Source: Diphasiastrum complanatum (Eukaryota > Streptophyta > Lycopodiopsida > Lycopodiales > Lycopodiaceae). Taken from it: a stretch of DNA of 64,000 nt. Every line of letters begins with the position of its first letter. The first letter of the stretch is position 1. The stretch covers positions 36,808,597-36,872,596 of the forward strand of contig CM055095.1 in assembly GCA_029204225.1 (NCBI GenBank), written 5' to 3'. Positions 58,986 through 64,000 of the stretch are shown one piece after another. Made by a program: the position numbers and the translations under genes. The notes beneath the pieces were generated by a model. That model did not search any database. It was given only the letters and a program-made list of their open reading frames with translations, and was not told the DNA's origin.

Positions 58986-60307
58986 ATGCTCCAATGCGAG
59001 ATCGACGATCACTCTATACGGAAAAAGTTGTACTTATAGGGTACAATATTTTTCTGCCCTTAAGTTGGAGACTTTTCACTTTTGGACTTTAGACCAAAAG
59101 TTAAGGATTTTTGAAGAAAATACACTATTTCTTCACCTTGAAGTAAATCTCCCTTTCAAACAAATTTGAACTTTAGTGCCCCTTTCAGTTTGAAATTTTT
59201 TTATGAGGTCAAATGGCAGATTGCACTTCGGACCTCTTCACTTGAAGTGTATAGTGCAAATTATGGAGATCCAAAAGTTGGTTACAATCCGCCGACTTGT
59301 ATGGCTCACGATCCACACTGTTCATTCAGAACACACAAGATCTTTTGGCTACGATCAAATTCGCGAGTTGTCTTGCACCCTTTCGACCACTGAACCCCTT
59401 TTTGACACTAAGGCTTCCTCCTTGTTGGGCACGTGCTCCTCCATAGCCCTTCTCTCTCTCTTACTTGAGCTTGTGGGATGTCCCGCGTGCAGATAGCTGA
59501 AGGGACCGGACATTCAAGTTGGTTATTCTTCATTAAAGAAACTTCAAATCGAAGTTCCAGTTCATTTTGCAAGTAAATCCTTTGGAAGGACCTAACTAAG
59601 GCTAGAGGGCATTGTTTTTTGCCATCTTTGGGCCAAGTTGACCCATGAAACTTGTTGCTCAGAGCCAACAGATAGACTGACCGTGTCGAATAGGGACAAA
59701 CATATTTCGAGGAGTTTTTATCTCCATTCCAGTGAGCGGATTACAGGTGACCTTATGATGGGCTACATTCGCTATTTGGATATCATAGAACTAAATTTAG
59801 GACAATTTTTGGCTGGTGTAACATGCTACAAGGCGGTATATGGTGAGGCATTATCACTTCAAAACCATGTTTGCTTACTTCTGTCAGGGTAACTGGGTGT
59901 TTGGAAGCAGTAAATGCAGTATGGAGACATATGGGGCGAAATGGTGTGGAGAAAACTAGTATTGGCGATAAAAGTATAGTTTGGCATCGTTAGTACTCAT
60001 CATTGGCAAAAATTTTGAGAAGGCAAACAATCACAAGTGAGAGGTAGGCATGATATGCCGGTTACGAGTGAAAAATTCTTGTGATCATGTTCAACTTTTG
60101 GAGTTCGAACCGACCAATATTGGGTGACATTTAGAGAAATGCTCTCACAAGCAAGATCAACAATGTGTACTTTTCACACGTGTGATGACTTCTAAAACTA
60201 TGTGAATGATCTCCTAAGATGGTGTGATTGCACATAAATCAATCTAGATTGAGATACAAGCATACTAACTCAAAAATCTAAGGCAAGAGCACTCTACACA
60301 TGCATCT
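58986..60307. other. No gene supported
   Basis: Mixed sequence with short open frames on both strands (59166-59496, 59408-59668, 59638-59892) lacking any recognisable motif. ACACGTGTGA palindromes at about 60178 resemble those in the Copia G LTR. Probably old transposon debris. Confidence 0.4.
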
Positions 60308-61297
60308 TGTTGGATTATTCTCCTACTAATCGACTAATCGACATTTTAATTTTTCATCCAACTTTTACCCAGACCTGCAAATTTCTTCGTGTTTTTACAC
60401 AGTCTGCATAGCTACTCGGAAACGGCTCACAATGTCGGCTTTTTCGCAAAATGCCAGATGTCCTAAAAGTTAAGAAAATGACTTTAGAGAAGATTGTCGC
60501 GGTTTTCGCATTTTTTGCCTGTGGCAGTTTACATTCACTTCTGCAGAGTGTCAATTTACGTTCATTTCTATAGACAAACTGTTTGCGACCAAAGCTACCG
60601 ACTTGCATTAATCCATCATCAAGTAGTTTCTGAGAAGTCCTAATTGGATGAATGCCAGCACATCACAGCCAATTGGATGATGCTTTTGATAACCTGATGG
60701 CTTAATATAAATAGTTGCTCATATTTCAACATCTGACTCTCAGATCAAGTATTGAATAGTTAGCTCTCTCTCAAGCCTATGAGCTTGAAGACTCTTGAGC
60801 ATTCTAGCTCAGTTCTTTAGAGTTGATAAGAGATTGCTATTGTGCTTACTGCTTATCAGTAGTTGCGATTAATTTAGACTTATATTTTTAGTCGTTCAGA
60901 GATAACTTAGAGTACGTGGCTTCGATCCGCAATTTGTTGTACTCATTTACATCTGTTTCGCTTTCATACTAAATCAATACTATCTTCTTGTTGCGTTCAG
61001 CTTCGTCTCAGAATGTATGCGTTTCTGTAATTCTTCGCGACTGATTATTTGTCTGATAGTTCAATGCTTTAAATGTTTGGCTACGTAATCACTGTATTAC
61101 TAATAATTTCAAAGTTAGTTACTATAAGATCGAACGTGATTTCTATCACTCTTGTTTTGTTCAAAATTGATAGGCGTAGTCATGCATGAAGAAAGAGGAA
61201 GATAGTTTACTCCACTATGCACGATAAGTTTTCTTTCGTTTGAATTCTTTTTATTTGAGTCTTATTCGATCTATCTTTTATGCTCCTCTTTCCAACA
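60308..61297 (+). mobile_element. Copia K 5' LTR (about 990 bp, family L)
   Basis: Starts TGTTGGATTA and ends TCTTTCCAACA, with matching 7-bp inverted ends (TGTTGGA/TCCAACA), directly followed by a PBS. TATA-like TTAATATAAATAG at about 60702. The right third is the reverse complement of the family L copies at 9337 and 19203 (TTCGCGA, GATAGGCGTAGTCATGC, TTCTTTTTATTTGAG). The left end is inferred from the terminal repeat. Confidence 0.65.
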
Positions 61298-61309
61298 TGG
61301 TATCAGAGC
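61298..61309 (+). other. Copia K primer-binding site
   Basis: TGGTATCAGAGC, exact, abutting the LTR. Confidence 0.93.
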
Positions 61310-61490
61310 GTTAATTCTTCTTCAAGGCCTAATACTATATTAGAGCGCAAGCTTTTATACTTGATATTTTTCGTGATATCAAATTATTCTTCAGTTCGAA
61401 TCAATTTGTTTCGGTATCACAAAATTGATTTCCATAGCACTGTATCTTTCTCTTAACGACAATTGAATTATTGACAATCTAAAGTTTCAG

Positions 61491-61670
61491 ATGGATTCTC
61501 AAAGTAAAGCCGGTCTTATCGTAGACAAGCTGAATGAATCCAATTATCATTCATGAAAATTCCAGATGAAAACCTTGCTAATCGCCAACGAGTTGTGGGA
61601 TGTTGTTACAAGTATCGAAGTGAAACCTGAAGACGACACAAAAGACTCAATGGATGAAGGCACTTTTATG
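61491..61670 (+). pseudogene. Copia K gag N-terminal fragment
   Basis: ATG at 61491: MDSQSKAGLIVDKLNESNYHS, a stop, then KFQMKTLLIANELWDVVTSIEVKPEDD. This is the conserved Copia gag start. The capsid and zinc knuckle are deleted and sequence passes directly to the protease at about 61690. The same kind of gag-to-pol deletion is seen in Copia F, a member of the same family. Confidence 0.8.
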
Positions 61671-62560
61671 GTCAAAGACCAATACGCGAATTTGGATGAT
61701 TCGTGATTTCTGGATTCCGGAGCTACTCAACACATGACCAATCATCGTGAGATTTTCCATTCATATACGCCTTACAACACAAAGAAGTATGCTCATCTTA
61801 GTGATGATAGCACTCACACTATCGAAGGTGAAAGTATTGTAAGATTAAGGTTCCAACATGATCAATTCAAACTACTGTCAAAAGTCTTGTATGTTCCTAA
61901 ACTCTCTACAAATATGTTATCAGTAAGTAGAATTACAGATTTAGGTCATAAGGTGGAGTTTGAGTCTGATCAATGTAGAATTATCGATAGGAGTAATAAG
62001 ATTCTTGCACTCAACAAGAGGCATGGATACTTATATAGATTGGCACATTGTTATCTTGATTTTAGTCAAGCCTTGAAAACCTCTGTTCTTGTCAATAAAG
62101 CATTACTATGGCATCATCGCTTAAGACAATTGAATTATGCATCTGTTTTGAACATGTCTAGACTATCCCTAGCACTTGATCTCGACTATCCTTCTGGCAA
62201 AGTCGATTTCCCTGTCTGTCATAGCTGCATTCTTGGAAAGCAGACTAGAATTCTTTTTAGATTGATAGGCCTGCAAGAAAAGGTCTGTTAGATGTTGTTC
62301 ATACAGATATATACGGACCTATGCAAACTTCTTCATTGCTAGATGCAAAGTACTTTATTATCTTTATTGACGAATTCTCCAGAAAAACAGCTGCTTACTT
62401 CATTAAACAGAAATCAGAAGCTTTCATCAAGTTCAAACAATTCAAAGAGCATGCAAAAAATCAGACTGGCAAACGAATCACAGCACTGAAGTCCGACAAC
62501 GGGGGCGAATATATCTCCACCGAATTCAAGGAACACTGCCTTAACAACGACATTGAGCAA
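61671..62560 (+). pseudogene. Copia K protease, pre-integrase and integrase N-half
   Basis: FLDSGATQHMTNH (protease) after a TGA at 61704, then LSKVLYVPKLSTNMLSVSRI, VEFESDQCRIIDRSNKILALNKRHGYLYRL, LLWHHRLRQLNYASVL, CHSCILGKQTR. A frameshift leads to GLLDVVHTDIYGPMQTSSLLDAKYFIIFIDEFSRKTAAYF and ITALKSDNGGEYISTEFKEHC. Homology stops after NNDIEQK at about 62560. RT and RNase H are missing. Close relative of Copia F and E1. Confidence 0.87.
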
Positions 62561-63192
62561 AAGTCGAATCTACACCTAAAGATGTCAACAAAACCGCCTC
62601 TCTTGACTCTACTCCTCTCATAGGTGAGTACACCTGCGTGATCGACCCTACTCCCAAACTGCTAGGTGTAACATCCTTCTCAAACTCTAACTTTCTCACA
62701 AGCAAACCAACATCTACTCCAAGAGGAGTGTCATCATCAATACTCGCAATGGTGGCTGAATCAACTACATCCCTATGAACACCCTGCTGAACCTGCTCCA
62801 ACTCATGAGGGAGAAGCCTCCTCTTCGCTCTTGTCCTCTGCTCTAATCTACTCTTCCTCTCCGACCTAGACTCCAACTCCGACTTTCTATACATGGCATT
62901 GCCACGCACGTCCTCTGGTGTGACAACCCCCCCCCCCCCCCCCCCCCCCCCCCCATGAACTACCCACAGCACTGACACCAACAATCACTATGTGCTCGAT
63001 GCTTTGCAAGTTTGAAACCAAACTTGCGGTCGAACATGTTGCCTCCTCAATGACACGAACTACAAGTGCAAGCGACAACGCCCTACGCACTACTTGTCGC
63101 TTCCTATTCAACCTCCTCCTTCTTGCAGACTGGCTCTCACCCTCCGGAGTGATGTATGAAGGGTTGCTTCGCACACACTCGGGAGTGTCCAT
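62541..63192 (-). CDS. Unidentified minus-strand ORF with two Arg-rich modules separated by a Gly run
   Basis: From ATG 63192: MDTPECVRSNPSY, ESQSARRRRLNRKRQVVRRAL, then through a 28-base G run (minus strand) that gives Gly in any frame, and VTPEDVRGNAMY, ESRSERKSRLEQRTRAKRRLL. The two modules align as TPE.VR.N..Y...E...ES.S.R..RL......RR.L, so they arose by duplication. They are in different frames, so the present G-run length puts the halves out of phase. Function unknown. Similar Arg-rich repeat modules occur beside Helitron helicases in some genomes, but no helicase is seen here. The end past 62570 overlaps Copia K sequence and is unlikely to be native. Confidence 0.4.
62927..62954. repeat. 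28-base C homopolymer
   Basis: Uninterrupted C run inside the Arg-rich ORF; its length is likely unstable and may be miscalled. Confidence 0.95.

Positions 63193-64000
<808 letters not shown>

Noticed and set aside
59166-59892. Several 75-97-residue plus-strand frames
   Set aside because: No motif, no splice-linked continuation, and overlapping frames on both strands; chance open frames are sufficient.

Overview
The window is nuclear DNA of a land plant with a large, repeat-rich genome. The support is a spliced leucine-rich-repeat receptor kinase gene of the Arabidopsis At5g51560/At4g22730 type, plant-type Ty1/copia and Ty3/gypsy retrotransposons, and long CT, CA and TA microsatellites. Nothing bacterial, viral or organellar is visible. 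The sequence alone does not fix the lineage; the very large intron and a copia-type half-tRNA primer site would fit a non-seed plant, but that is inference. At least four fifths of the window is transposon-derived and almost all of it is broken.

Layout. 0-3.3 kb: gypsy gag scrap joined to a minus-strand Copia (A) whose primer-binding site (PBS) is triplicated. 4.1-5.7 kb: a CpG-rich block of GACGTC inverted repeats next to a possible minus-strand 3' gene end, perhaps a DNA-transposon terminus. 5.8-9.3 kb: two related gypsy LTRs, each followed by a tRNA-Asp-type PBS, around a decayed body. 9.3-24.7 kb: minus-strand Copia elements E1, E2, E3 and F abutting one another, with shared, solo and truncated LTRs. 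24.7-30.6 kb: plus-strand gypsy H cut by Copia G. 30.5-33.5 kb: minus-strand gypsy integrase end with an unidentified third ORF. 33.5-35.4 kb: small repeats and no gene.

35.4-55.35 kb (minus) holds the only host gene I can support. Four exons splice in frame (439+261+888+602 nt, all GT-AG, all phase 1) into a 729-residue LRR receptor kinase. Its kinase domain lacks the catalytic Asp and the catalytic-loop Lys, so it is a predicted pseudokinase. Intron 1 is about 17.2 kb because Copia B (38708-54375, with matching 5-bp target duplications) landed in it. B contains Copia C, whose 3' LTR was split by a LINE-like element, and also a deleted gypsy D. The gene's exon-1 start is the last of four diverged tandem repeats that continue upstream.

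56-64 kb: gene-poor sequence, a Copia RNase H/RT end (J), Copia K with a roughly 990-bp LTR, PBS, gag and integrase pieces, a minus-strand ORF with two copies of an Arg-rich module separated by a 28-bp C run, and a 125-bp TA repeat.

The transposons do not work together with the host gene. The functional question for the window is whether the receptor gene still splices across its transposon-filled intron. Element letters (A-K) are local labels only.
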